From the NCBI RefSeq assembly GCF_003626645.1, contig NZ_RBAM01000002.1:1-64000 (forward strand): a stretch of DNA of 64,000 bases, in the 5' to 3' direction. Below the pieces are notes generated by a model. The model made no database searches and was not told the DNA's origin. It saw nothing but the letters and a program-made list of their open reading frames with translations. Positions 15,980 through 24,992 of the stretch are shown here, in pieces. The translations under genes were made by a program, and so were the position numbers. Positions within the stretch are counted from its first letter, which is position 1; every line of letters starts with the position of its first letter. The stretch comes from Streptomyces klenkii (GTDB lineage: Bacteria > Actinomycetota > Actinomycetes > Streptomycetales > Streptomycetaceae).

Positions 15980-16984
15980 CTAGTCGTGTGCGGGGAGCCA
16001 GCCCCGGCGTACCGCTTTGACCCCGGCTTCGAACCGGCTGTGCGCGCCGAGCCGCTCCATGAGGTCGGTGGCGATGCGCCGCGCCGTGCGGGAGGACACG
16101 CCGAGCCGCTTGGCTATCGCTTCGTCGGTGTGCCCGGCGGCGAGCAGGCGGACGACCGTGGACTCCTGGCCGGTCAGGCCCCGCTCGTCCCGCGCCTTGG
16201 AGCGGCCGAGCGGCTGCGCGGACGCCCACACGCTCTCGAACAGCGCACAGAGGGCGGTGAGCGTCCCGTGGCCGGTGAGCAGCAGGGCGTCCGCCGAGGG
16301 GTTGTCGCCGCTGACGGGGAGGACCGCACTGGAACGGTCGCTGATGATCATGCGGATCGGGAGGGACGGGACGGTACGGACCTGACCTCCCCGTTCCGTG
16401 AGCCAGTCGACGTACGCGACGGTCTCCGGGCTGTTGCGGACGCTGTCGAGGTAGATCGTGCGGAGCCGCACGCCGCGGTCCAGGAGCTGCTGGTTCAGCG
16501 GCCGGGCGGCGGCGATGCTCTCGGGCGTGTGCGCCCCGTCAGGGGCGAAGGTCATGACCTCGGTGGCGGTCTCCCGGGTCAGGAGGGCCAGCCGGTCCCG
16601 GATCCGGTCCAGGCCCGTCAGCTGCTCCACGCCCTGCTGTGCCGTGGCGGGCCGAAGCTCGGCGTATTCGGCGATCAGCTGGGCGGCGGCGATGCGCGAG
16701 GACTCCACGCGCTGCTGCTGGGCGGCCAGGTCGGCCTGCTGGCGCGCGACGAGGATCTCCATGCCGATCTCCGGGGAGACGGCGCGCACCTGCCCCTGCC
16801 GCTCGGCGGACGGGCGGACGAGCGTGAGATCCATCAGGGCGTCCAGCGCCTTCCGGACATCGCTGCCGGAGAGTCCCAGGCGGGTGCCCAGCTCCGCCAC
16901 GCCGGCCTGCGGGTGGGCGAGCATCGCCCGGTAGACCTGTTCCGCCGCCGTGTCCATCCCCAGTGCTTGCAGCACGTTGTTCAT
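15980..16984 (-). CDS. TrmB-like / LuxR-type helix-turn-helix regulator
   Basis: A 334-residue regulator with an N-terminal TrmB/MarR-like winged helix (about 10-65, GVAELGTRLGLSGSDVRKAL), a central domain resembling the phospholipase-D-like effector region of TrmB proteins (about 110-250) and a C-terminal LuxR helix-turn-helix (about 270-330, GLTGQESTVVRLLAAGHTDEAIAKRLG read in parts). There is no Asp phosphorylation domain, so it is not a response regulator. It starts at 16984 with a GGGGGATG context; an upstream ATG at 17005 is possible. It faces away from a short hypothetical gene and the secreted hydrolases. Streptomycetes have many such proteins of unknown ligand. Confidence 0.85.
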   Translation of the reverse strand: MNNVLQALGMDTAAEQVYRAMLAHPQAGVAELGTRLGLSGSDVRKALDALMDLTLVRPSAERQGQVRAVSPEIGMEILVARQQADLAAQQQRVESSRIAAAQLIAEYAELRPATAQQGVEQLTGLDRIRDRLALLTRETATEVMTFAPDGAHTPESIAAARPLNQQLLDRGVRLRTIYLDSVRNSPETVAYVDWLTERGGQVRTVPSLPIRMIISDRSSAVLPVSGDNPSADALLLTGHGTLTALCALFESVWASAQPLGRSKARDERGLTGQESTVVRLLAAGHTDEAIAKRLGVSSRTARRIATDLMERLGAHSRFEAGVKAVRRGWLPAHD

Positions 16985-17119
16985 CCCCCATTTATATCCC
17001 CGCATTGCGCGAAGTAAGTGATCATCTCCGACGCCGGGACAGGCCGCAACCGGCCATGGCATAAACCGCCCTGACGGTTTGCCTGGCCGGGCGGGGTGCG
17101 GATTTGGGAGGGTCGGAGG

Positions 17120-17419
17120 ATGTACCTCGTTCACGTATTCCTCCGGGCGCCCGAGGGTGCCGAGTTCCCCGAGGCCGCCGGTGAGGCGGTGCGCCGCCTG
17201 GCGCGGCCGGAGGAGGGGATCGAGCACGTCGTCGACCGGCTGCGCGCCCCGGCGGGCCCCGTCCTGGGCGTCTACGTCCTCGCCGGGGACCTGCACCAGG
17301 CGGAGGCCCGGGCCGCCCTCGTGTGCGGGCGCGTGCTCGCGAAGATCCCGGCGTTCCGGGGCTGGGCGCTGGAGCGTGCCGGGGTGCCGCTCGTCGCCGC
17401 CCTCTGCGAATGGGCGTAG
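17120..17419 (+). CDS. Hypothetical protein
   Basis: A 99-residue soluble protein, MYLVHVFLRAPEGAEFPEAA at the start and ending ALCEWA, with alternating strands and helices that suggest a small ferredoxin-like or dimeric barrel fold (inference from pattern only). GGAGG immediately precedes the ATG; an in-frame ATG 24 bases upstream has GGGTGCGG before it and is an alternative. It is divergent from the TrmB/LuxR-type regulator and may be its target. No known domain is recognised. Confidence 0.6.
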   Translation: MYLVHVFLRAPEGAEFPEAAGEAVRRLARPEEGIEHVVDRLRAPAGPVLGVYVLAGDLHQAEARAALVCGRVLAKIPAFRGWALERAGVPLVAALCEWA

Positions 17420-17915
17420 CCGCTGTCCGTGAAGGGACGCGGAGGCCGTGTCCGGAAGCGGCCGCCCCAGCGCCGGAAGCGGCCTTCCTGGCCCGTTCCG
17501 TCCACGGCCGATTCCGGCCATACGAAAAGGCTTCCACCATGCCTGACCTGCGGCGAAGCTAGTTCTTGCCAGCAGGGAACACCACCCGGCGGGCACGACC
17601 GGCCGACGCCACCGCGGGACGTGGACCGGTTCCAGACAGCTCCATGAACCGTTCCGAAGGACAGCACCCGTCATGATCCGTTCCCGCATCGCCCAGACCG
17701 CCTCCGCCGCCTCCGCCGGCGACATGATCTGGCAGTAGCCCGTCCGCTCCGGCCCCGCGCCGCGGCGCCGTAGACCGGTCCCTTCGCGGATCAGGTCCGG
17801 CAGTCCCCACCCCCTCGTGCGAGGCGGCTCCGCCTTCTCCGGCGTCGACGCCCCTCCCGGCTCCCCGCTTCCCCTGGTCGCGTCCTGTCCGGGCGCCCCG
17901 AAAGGTCTCTTCGTC
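17420..17915. other. Long region between the hypothetical gene and the CHAP hydrolase
   Basis: This 496-base stretch has no long supported gene. It contains two direct copies of CGGAAGCGGCC (about 17453-17482), two mini-frames (17644-17676, ten residues, overlapping by ATGA with 17673-17738, 21 residues) and a GC-rich leader of about 175 bases before the hydrolase start. I saw no convincing riboswitch consensus. Confidence 0.4.
17673..17738 (+). CDS. Possible 21-residue peptide gene
   Basis: The frame reads MIRSRIAQTASAASAGDMIW plus Gln. GAAGGA lies 9 bases before the ATG, a good ribosome binding site, and its start overlaps the stop of a ten-residue mini-frame (ATGA), as in leader/peptide couples. 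The peptide is too short for similarity to help. It may be a regulatory short frame, a signalling peptide for the nearby TrmB/LuxR-type regulator, or chance. Confidence 0.3.
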   Translation: MIRSRIAQTASAASAGDMIWQ

Positions 17916-19949
17916 ATGTCCCGAATCACCCGTAAGTCCGCCGCCACCGGCGTCGCCTCCCTGCTCGCCGTCGCCGCCTTCACCGGCCTGACCGGGGCGC
18001 CCGCCGCCCACGCCGCCTCCCCGCAGGAGATGCTCGCCTCCGCCGCGCTCGGCGAGCTCGGCAAGGGCCCCTGCGGCAGTGGCGGGTACGAGAACGGCCA
18101 GAGCCAGAGCAACAGCTGCGACGGGCACGGTGGCCAGGACCACGCCTGGTGCGCGGACTTCGTCGGCTGGGTGTGGGCCAAGGCCAACATCCGGGGCACG
18201 TCCATGCTCACCGACGGCGCCGCGAGCTTCTACGAGTACGGCCAGAAGTACGGCACGCTCTCGGACACCCCGCACGTGGGCGACGCGGTCGTCTACAACT
18301 ACCGCAACGGTTACGCCGACCACGTCGCCATGGTCACGGACGTCTCCGACGGCCAGGTCACCATCACCGGCGGCAACCAGGGCGGCTACCCCGGCCGCGT
18401 CACCAAGGCCAGCACCACGCGCTACGCCGTGGGCAGCGCGCCCTGGGGCCAGCGCATCAGCGGCTACATCTCGCCCAAGTTCCAGGAGGCCAACCCGCCG
18501 TCCGTCTCGCTCAAGGGCCTGCCCGGCAAGACCGTCTCCGGCGTGGCCCAGCTGAGCGCCTCGGCGTCGCAGGGCACGTACCCGGTGGCGTCCGTGCAGT
18601 ACTACGTGGACGGCGAGCCGGTCAGCGACAAGGTGACCAAGGCCCCGTACGGCTTCGCCTTCGACTCCGCGAGCGTGCCGGACGGCAAGCACATCCTGAC
18701 CGTCGAGGCCACCGACACCGCGGGTACCACCGGCACCACCCGTGCCGAGATCATCACCACCAACGGCGAGTCGAACTCCACCTACAAGGCCGACTTCAAC
18801 GGCGACGGCAAGGCCGACATCGCCGTGCTGTACAACTACGGTCAGCAGTCCGACGGCAGCAACCGCACGGGCCTGTGGGTCTACTACAGCGAGGGCAAGT
18901 CCTTCAGCAACCCCATCAAGGTGTGGGACAACGTGGACGCCGGTTCCGGCAGCTGGAACTGGAGCCGTTCGAAGGTCACCGCGGGTGACTTCGACGGCGA
19001 CGGCAAGGCCGACATCGGCATCCTCTACAACGGCGGCGAGGACGAGAAGGGCGTCAACCACACGGCCCTGTGGACCTTCAAGAGCAACGGCAAGGGCTTC
19101 GACAAGCCGGTGCGCACGTGGGAGAGCGTCGACTCGGGCTCCGGCAGCTGGAACTGGAACCGTTCCAAGGTCACCGCGGGCGACTTCAACGGCGACGGGA
19201 AGACCGACGTCGGCATCCTTTACAACGGCGGCGAGGACGAGAAGGGCGTCAACCACACGGCCCTGTGGATGTTCGCCGGCAACGGCAAGGGTCTCGACAA
19301 GCCGGTGCGTACGTGGGAGAGCGTGGACGCCGGTACGGGCAGCTGGAACTGGGACCGCAGCAAGGTCGTCGCCGGTGACTTCAACGGCGACGGCAAGGCC
19401 GACGTCGGTGTCCTCTACGACAACGGCGAGGACGACAAGGGCGTGAACCACACGGCCCTGTGGACGTTCGCCGGCAACGGCAAGGGCTTCGACAAGCCCA
19501 GCCGCGTGTGGGAGAGCGTCGACTCGGGCTCCGGCAGCTGGAACTGGAACCGCTCCAAGCCCGTCGTCGGTGACTTCGACGGCGACGGAAAGGCCGACCT
19601 GTCGGTCCTCTACAACCAGGGCCAGACCGAGGACGGGCGCAACAGCACGGCCATCTGGAAGTTCACCAGCACCGGCAACGGCTTCAGCAAGCCCGTCAAG
19701 CTCTGGGACAACGGCTCCGACAGCTGGAACTCCGAGGCCAGCAAGCTGGTCGCCGGCGACTACGACGGCGACGGCAAGACCGACCTGGGCGTCCTCTACA
19801 ACCAGGGCCGGACCGAGGACGGGCGCAACAGCACGGCCGTCTGGAAGTTCACCAGCACCGGCTCCGGCTTCGGCGCCCCCGCCAAGGTCTGGGACAGCAT
19901 CGACTCCGGTACGGGCAGCTGGAACTGGAAGGCCAGCAAGCTCGGCTGA
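17916..19949 (+). CDS. Secreted CHAP-domain peptidoglycan hydrolase with FG-GAP/VCBS repeats
   Basis: A 677-residue exported protein. Residues 1-33 are a signal peptide (cleavage after AHA). A CHAP amidase/endopeptidase domain follows (about 35-190) with nucleophile Cys79 in HAWCADFVGW and His136 in YADHVAMV. An Ig-like domain (about 194-283) precedes six FG-GAP/VCBS repeats of about 65 residues, each with a calcium-binding loop such as DFNGDGKADIAVLYN, and a short seventh remainder. The start at 17916 has AAAGG upstream; the frame is open 33 codons further but without signal. It should cut stem peptides or cross-bridges in the wall while the repeats bind calcium and perhaps sugar. It is followed by a related Rpf-like gene. 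Confidence 0.9.
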   Translation: MSRITRKSAATGVASLLAVAAFTGLTGAPAAHAASPQEMLASAALGELGKGPCGSGGYENGQSQSNSCDGHGGQDHAWCADFVGWVWAKANIRGTSMLTDGAASFYEYGQKYGTLSDTPHVGDAVVYNYRNGYADHVAMVTDVSDGQVTITGGNQGGYPGRVTKASTTRYAVGSAPWGQRISGYISPKFQEANPPSVSLKGLPGKTVSGVAQLSASASQGTYPVASVQYYVDGEPVSDKVTKAPYGFAFDSASVPDGKHILTVEATDTAGTTGTTRAEIITTNGESNSTYKADFNGDGKADIAVLYNYGQQSDGSNRTGLWVYYSEGKSFSNPIKVWDNVDAGSGSWNWSRSKVTAGDFDGDGKADIGILYNGGEDEKGVNHTALWTFKSNGKGFDKPVRTWESVDSGSGSWNWNRSKVTAGDFNGDGKTDVGILYNGGEDEKGVNHTALWMFAGNGKGLDKPVRTWESVDAGTGSWNWDRSKVVAGDFNGDGKADVGVLYDNGEDDKGVNHTALWTFAGNGKGFDKPSRVWESVDSGSGSWNWNRSKPVVGDFDGDGKADLSVLYNQGQTEDGRNSTAIWKFTSTGNGFSKPVKLWDNGSDSWNSEASKLVAGDYDGDGKTDLGVLYNQGRTEDGRNSTAVWKFTSTGSGFGAPAKVWDSIDSGTGSWNWKASKLG

Positions 19950-20074
19950 CGCCCGGTAGAGGCCGTCGCGCCTCCCCTCCACGGACCGCGGCGGCGGACC
20001 GGACCTTCCTCCGGTCCGCCGCCCGCGGCGTGCTCCCCCTCCTCGCCCGTACCGCCACCGAAACGGACCTTCCC

Positions 20075-21886
20075 ATGTCCCGCCCCGCCCGCCGGCAGAC
20101 CCTGACCCTCGCGCTCACCGCGATCGCCCTCGCCAGTCCCCTGCTCGTCTCGTCCCCCGCCTCCGCGGCCTCCGTCGCCACCTGGGACAAGGTCGCCCAG
20201 TGCGAGAGCGGTGGCGACTGGAGCATCAACACCGGCAACGGCTACTACGGCGGCCTGCAGTTCTCCGCCGACACCTGGCGGGCGTACGGCGGCGCCCAGT
20301 ACGCGCCCTACGCCCACCAGGCCACCAAGCAGCAGCAGATCCTGATCGCCGAGAAGGTGCTCAAGGGCCAGGGCCCGGGCGCCTGGGGCTGCGCGCCCGG
20401 CACCGGCCTCGCGACGGACCACGCCGACCCCTACCCGGACCCCACGCCGCCGGTCTCCAAGGTCACCGGCCCGGCCGGCGGCACCATCGCCACCGGATCG
20501 GTGACGCTGAGCGCCTCCGTCTCCGTCGCCGTCGGCAAGCCCGTCAGTGCGACCTTCCTCGTCGACGGCAAGGCCGTGGGGACCGCCAAGGGTTCCGGCC
20601 CCTCGTACGACCTGACGCTCGACACCGCCCGCCTGTCCGACGGCCCGCACGCGCTCACCGTCACGGCGGCCGGCGAAGACGGTCAGACCGGCAAGGAATC
20701 GGCGTCCGTTCCCTTCTTCGTCGCGAACAAGTCCACCGCGGGCGGCGCCACGGGCGACTTCAACGGGGACGGCAAGGCCGACATCGCCGTCCTCTACAAC
20801 GAGGGCGAGGACGGCAAGGGAGGCTACCGCTCCGCCCTGTGGACCTTCACGAGCAACGGCAGCGGCTTCAGCAAGCCGGTCAAGCACTGGACGAGCCCGA
20901 CGAGCTGGAACGGCGATCGCAGCAAGGTCGTCGCCGGTGACTTCAACGGCGACGGCAAGGCGGATGTCGGCGTGCTCTACAACGGCGGCCAGGAGGCCGA
21001 CGGGAAGAACCGCACCGCCCTGTGGTCCTTCACCAGCACGGGCCAGGGCTTCCGCGAGCCGGTGAAGGCGTGGGACAGCATCGACTCCGGAACTGGCAGC
21101 TGGAACTGGGACCGCAGCAAGCCCGTGGCCGGTGACTTCAACGGCGACGGCAAGGCCGACGTCGGCGTCCTGTACACCGAGGGCGAGGACGCCAAGGGCG
21201 TCAACCACACGGCGCTGTGGACCTTCACGAGCGACGGCAGCGGCTTCGCCAAGCCGGAGAAGCGCTGGTCGAGCGGCACGAGCTGGAACGGCGATCGCAG
21301 CAAGGTCGTCGCCGGTGACTTCAACGGCGACGGCAAGGCGGATGTCGGGGTGCTCTACAACGGCGGCCAGGAGAGCGACGGGAAGAACCGCACCGCCCTG
21401 TGGGCCATCCCGTCCACGGGCAGCGGCTTCGGTGACGCCGCGAAGGCGTGGGACAGCATCGACTCCGGAACCGGCAGCTGGAACTGGGACCGCAGCAAGG
21501 TCGTCGCGGGCGACTTCAACGGCGACGGCAAGGCCGACGTCGGCGTCCTCTACGACAACGGCGAGGACGGCAAGGGCGTGAACCACACCGCCCTGTGGAC
21601 GTTCGCCGGCAACGGCAAGGGCTTCGACAAGCCGAACCGGACCTGGGAGAGCGTGGACTCGGGCACGGGCAGCTGGAACGGCGGCCGGAGCAAGGTCACC
21701 GTGGGTGACTTCGACGGCGACGGCAAGGCCGACGTCGGTGTCCTCTACAACAACGGCCAGGACTCCGACGGCACCAACCGCACCGCGCTGTGGACCACGG
21801 CCGGTACGAAGGGCGCGCTCGACCGCCTTACCAAGGCCTGGACCAGCGAGGACAGCTGGAACTGGTTCCGGAGCGACCTCGCCTGA
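20075..21886 (+). CDS. Secreted Rpf-like transglycosylase with FG-GAP/VCBS repeats
   Basis: A 603-residue exported protein. A signal peptide (1-32, ASA-AS) is followed by a resuscitation-promoting-factor-type lysozyme domain (about 33-110): ATWDKVAQCESGGDW with catalytic Glu44, and Cys43/Cys106 that pair in this family. An Ig-like domain (about 130-225) leads to six FG-GAP/VCBS repeats nearly identical to those of the preceding CHAP protein (GDFNGDGKADVGVLY). Rpf enzymes cleave glycan strands and wake dormant spores. The tandem order, shared repeats and common terminator suggest that both hydrolases are made together and placed at the same site. Confidence 0.9.
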   Translation: MSRPARRQTLTLALTAIALASPLLVSSPASAASVATWDKVAQCESGGDWSINTGNGYYGGLQFSADTWRAYGGAQYAPYAHQATKQQQILIAEKVLKGQGPGAWGCAPGTGLATDHADPYPDPTPPVSKVTGPAGGTIATGSVTLSASVSVAVGKPVSATFLVDGKAVGTAKGSGPSYDLTLDTARLSDGPHALTVTAAGEDGQTGKESASVPFFVANKSTAGGATGDFNGDGKADIAVLYNEGEDGKGGYRSALWTFTSNGSGFSKPVKHWTSPTSWNGDRSKVVAGDFNGDGKADVGVLYNGGQEADGKNRTALWSFTSTGQGFREPVKAWDSIDSGTGSWNWDRSKPVAGDFNGDGKADVGVLYTEGEDAKGVNHTALWTFTSDGSGFAKPEKRWSSGTSWNGDRSKVVAGDFNGDGKADVGVLYNGGQESDGKNRTALWAIPSTGSGFGDAAKAWDSIDSGTGSWNWDRSKVVAGDFNGDGKADVGVLYDNGEDGKGVNHTALWTFAGNGKGFDKPNRTWESVDSGTGSWNGGRSKVTVGDFDGDGKADVGVLYNNGQDSDGTNRTALWTTAGTKGALDRLTKAWTSEDSWNWFRSDLA

Positions 21887-21905
21887 TCCCCGCGTGCAGG
21901 CGCCG

Positions 21906-21952
21906 TAGCGCCCTCCTGTCACCTCTGAGAAAGAAGTGACAGGAGGGCGCTA
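21906..21952. terminator. Strong hairpin terminator after the hydrolase pair
   Basis: Perfect 17-base arms TAGCGCCCTCCTGTCAC (21906-21922) and its complement (21936-21952) enclose a 13-base purine-rich loop. There is no T-run, as often in streptomycetes. It lies 20 bases after the Rpf-like gene. Confidence 0.88.
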
Positions 21953-21995
21953 ACGCCGTCATGGGGCGGAATGGGGTCGACATTCTTAGGCTGGA

Positions 21996-23207
21996 GTGCA
22001 GAATCTGCGCTCAGCAACGGAATGTGAGGCTCGGGTGGCAGCAGGCGGGGAGTGCGACGGTCGGTTGCGCGCCGTGGTGGAGCTGGCGCAGGCGATGGCG
22101 GCGGCGCGTACCCCGCTGGACACGGTGTCCGCCGCGGCGGAGCGCGTGATGACCGCCCTGGGCGGCAGCTTCGCCGCCGTGTCCGTGTGGGAGCGCGAGC
22201 GCGGGCGGCTGCGCGTCCTGGTCAACGCGGGGGAGCTGACCGCGGGCGAGGAGCGCTTCCCGGAGGACGAGTCGTATCCGGTGCACGACTTTCCCGAGAT
22301 CGCGGAGTTCCTGCACGAGGAGTGGGCGGGCGGCGGCACCGAGCCCCGCGCGTGGGTCGAGAGCATGGACGGGGCCGCGGAGGCCGGTGGCGGGCAGGGC
22401 GCGTACCGGCATGAGCGGGTGGCGGCGCTGCGCCGCCGCGGCCGGGGCTGCTGCGTCGTCGCGCCGGTCGTCCTGCACGGGCGGGCCTGGGGCGAGCTGT
22501 ACGTGGCCCGGCCGCCGGGAGCGGACGCCTTCGACCGTGCGGACGCCGATTTCGCGACCGTCCTGGCGGCCGTGGCGGCCGCGGGGATCGCGCAGACCGA
22601 GCGGCTGGAGGAGGTCCGGCGACTGGCCTTCACCGATCCGCTGACCGGGCTCGCCAACCGGCGCGCGGTCGACGCGCGGCTCGACGAGGCCGTCGAGCGG
22701 CACCTCGCGGACGGGGTCGTCGTCAGTCTCGTGGTGTGTGATCTCAACGGGCTCAAGCGCGTCAACGACACTCTGGGGCATGCGGTCGGTGACCGTCTGC
22801 TGGAGAGGTTCGGCTCCGTGCTGTCGCTGTGCGGCGCGATACTCCCGGGGGCGCTGGCGGCGCGGCTGGGCGGGGACGAGTTCTGCCTGCTGACGGTGGG
22901 TCCGGAGGCGGACAAAGTGGTCCGCGTCGCCGCCGAACTGTGCGACCGGGCCGCCGCGTTGGATCTGGGCGAGGGCGTCTCGTGCGGCATCGCGTCGACG
23001 GGCGACCCCATCGGTCCGGTGGCCACCGCGCGGCGGCTGTTCCGGCTCGCCGACGCCGCGCAGTACCGGGCGAAGGCGGCGCGGGCGACCGGGCCGGTCG
23101 TCGCCGGGCGGGCCGGGGGACCGGCCGACCCCGTGGTCCAGCTCGCCGACCACCCGCCGGCCGCGCCCGTGGCCGAGCGGCGGCGGTTCCGGGGGCGGCG
23201 GCCGTGA
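21996..23207 (+). CDS. GAF-GGDEF diguanylate cyclase
   Basis: A 403-residue cytosolic protein that should make cyclic di-GMP. A GAF sensor domain covers about residues 25-195 and a GGDEF domain about 207-370, with AFTDPLTGLANRRA at its start and the intact active-site GGDEF at 292-296. The allosteric RxxD motif normally five residues before GGDEF is absent (LPGALAARLGGDEF), so product inhibition at that site is unlikely. The start GTG at 21996 has AGGCTGGAG upstream; a GTG at 22035 is an alternative. In S. coelicolor a GAF-GGDEF gene next to hutH is one of the known developmental cyclases (I believe the CdgE type). Confidence 0.88.
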   Translation: MQNLRSATECEARVAAGGECDGRLRAVVELAQAMAAARTPLDTVSAAAERVMTALGGSFAAVSVWERERGRLRVLVNAGELTAGEERFPEDESYPVHDFPEIAEFLHEEWAGGGTEPRAWVESMDGAAEAGGGQGAYRHERVAALRRRGRGCCVVAPVVLHGRAWGELYVARPPGADAFDRADADFATVLAAVAAAGIAQTERLEEVRRLAFTDPLTGLANRRAVDARLDEAVERHLADGVVVSLVVCDLNGLKRVNDTLGHAVGDRLLERFGSVLSLCGAILPGALAARLGGDEFCLLTVGPEADKVVRVAAELCDRAAALDLGEGVSCGIASTGDPIGPVATARRLFRLADAAQYRAKAARATGPVVAGRAGGPADPVVQLADHPPAAPVAERRRFRGRRP

Positions 23208-23379
23208 GGGGCGGCACGGCTGCTGTGAGGGACGGCACGGCCGTCGTGCCGGGCAGCACGGCCGTCGCGGCGGGTACGGGCCCGGATCCGGCATGCGGAA
23301 CGGGTCCCTACGCGTTGTACCTGACAGGCAACCCATCGGCTATGTACAGGCAGCGATTCAGTCTCTAGGGTGCCTGAAT

Positions 23380-24924
23380 ATGGATATGCACACTGTGGTG
23401 GTGGGGACAGCCGGGACGACCGCGGAAGACGTGATCGCCGTGGCACGAGGCGCCGCGCGCGTCGTCGTATCGGACGAGGCGCTGGCCGCGGTGGCGCAGT
23501 CGCGCCGCGTCATCGACGACCTCGCCGCCAAGCCCGACCCCGTCTACGGCGTCTCCACCGGCTTCGGAGCCCTCGCCGTCCGCCACATCAGCCCCGAGCT
23601 GCGCGCCCAGCTCCAGCGCAACATCGTGCGCTCGCACGCCGCCGGCATGGGCCCGCGCGTCGAGCGCGAGGTCGTCCGCGCCCTGATGTTCCTGCGCCTG
23701 AAGACCCTCGCCTCGGGCCGCACCGGCGTGCGCCCGCTCGTGGTGGAGACCATGGCGGCCATCCTCAACGCCGGCATCACCCCCGTCGTGCACGAGTACG
23801 GCTCGCTGGGCTGCTCCGGCGACCTCGCGCCGCTCTCCCACTGCGCGCTCACGCTCATGGGCGAGGGCGACGCGGAGGGCCCCGACGGCGTCGTCCGCCC
23901 GGCCGGGCAGCTCCTCGCCGAGCACGGCATCGAGCCCGTCGAGCTGCGCGAGAAGGAGGGCCTGGCCCTCCTCAACGGCACCGACGGCATGCTCGGCATG
24001 CTCGTCATGGCCTGCGCCGACCTCGGCAGGCTGCTGACCTCGGCCGACATCACCGCCGCCCTGTCGCTGGAGGCCCTGCTCGGCACCGAGAAGGTCCTCG
24101 CGCCCGAGCTGCACGCCATCCGGCCCCACCCGGGCCAGGGCGCCAGCGCCGACAACATGCTGCGCGTCCTCGCCGGCTCCGGACTGACCGGGCACCACCA
24201 GGACGACGCGCCGCGCGTCCAGGACGCGTACTCCATCCGCTGCGCCCCGCAGGTCGCCGGCGCCGGCCGCGACACCCTCGCGCACGCCCGCCTCGTCGCC
24301 GACCGCGAGCTCGCCTCCGCCGTCGACAACCCGGTGGTCCTGCCCGACGGTCGCGTCGAGTCCAACGGCAACTTCCACGGCGCGCCCGTCGCCTACGTCC
24401 TGGACTTCCTCGCCATCGCCGCCGCCGACCTCGCCTCCATCGCGGAGCGGCGCACCGACCGGCTGCTCGACAAGAACCGCTCGCACGGCCTGCCGCCGTT
24501 CCTCGCGGGCGACGCCGGCGTCGACTCCGGCCTGATGATCGCGCAGTACACGCAGGCCGCGCTCGTCAGCGAGATGAAGCGGCTGGCCGTCCCCGCTTCG
24601 GTGGACTCCATCCCCTCCTCCGCCATGCAGGAGGACCACGTCTCCATGGGCTGGTCGGCCGCCCGCAAGCTCCGTACGGCCGTGGCCGCCCTCGCGCGCG
24701 TCATCGCCGTGGAGCTCGTCGCCGCGACCCGCGGCGTCGAACTGCGCGAGGGCCTCACCCCCTCGCCCGCCACGCAGGCCGTCCTCAAGGCCGTACGCGC
24801 GGCGGGTGTGGAAGGCCCCGGCGGGGACCGCTTCCTCGCGCCGGACCTGGCGCGCGCGGAGGAGTTCGTACGGGCCGGGAAGCTCGTCGAAGCGGTTGAA
24901 CCCGTAACCGGTCCGCTGGCGTAA
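23380..24924 (+). CDS. hutH: Histidine ammonia-lyase
   Basis: A 514-residue enzyme that converts L-histidine to urocanate and ammonia. The MIO prosthetic group forms from Cys145-Ser146-Gly147 in GSLGCSGDLAPLSH; most bacterial enzymes have Ala-Ser-Gly, whereas streptomycete ones are, as I recall, Cys-Ser-Gly. Other conserved parts are YGVSTGFGALA (about 54-64), LLNGTDGM and EDHVSMG. Start MDMHTVVVG at 23380 (preceded by AGGGTG) matches known streptomycete HutH. No other hut genes adjoin, as in S. coelicolor where they are scattered. Confidence 0.95.
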   Translation: MDMHTVVVGTAGTTAEDVIAVARGAARVVVSDEALAAVAQSRRVIDDLAAKPDPVYGVSTGFGALAVRHISPELRAQLQRNIVRSHAAGMGPRVEREVVRALMFLRLKTLASGRTGVRPLVVETMAAILNAGITPVVHEYGSLGCSGDLAPLSHCALTLMGEGDAEGPDGVVRPAGQLLAEHGIEPVELREKEGLALLNGTDGMLGMLVMACADLGRLLTSADITAALSLEALLGTEKVLAPELHAIRPHPGQGASADNMLRVLAGSGLTGHHQDDAPRVQDAYSIRCAPQVAGAGRDTLAHARLVADRELASAVDNPVVLPDGRVESNGNFHGAPVAYVLDFLAIAAADLASIAERRTDRLLDKNRSHGLPPFLAGDAGVDSGLMIAQYTQAALVSEMKRLAVPASVDSIPSSAMQEDHVSMGWSAARKLRTAVAALARVIAVELVAATRGVELREGLTPSPATQAVLKAVRAAGVEGPGGDRFLAPDLARAEEFVRAGKLVEAVEPVTGPLA

Positions 24925-24992
24925 GCGCGTGGCCGCTCGTAGCCGCCCGTGACTCCTGAGGTAAAGCCTTAAGTAAAGAAGGTAAAAATTGG

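Noticed and set aside
17429..17647. 72-residue basic frame downstream of the hypothetical gene
   Set aside because: Composition is Arg/Pro-rich, codon bias is wrong and no ribosome binding site is seen.
18790..21860. Regular DNA repeats suggesting a CRISPR or satellite array
   Set aside because: The repeats are about 195 bp, in frame, and code FG-GAP/VCBS units of two secreted proteins; no spacers or cas genes.
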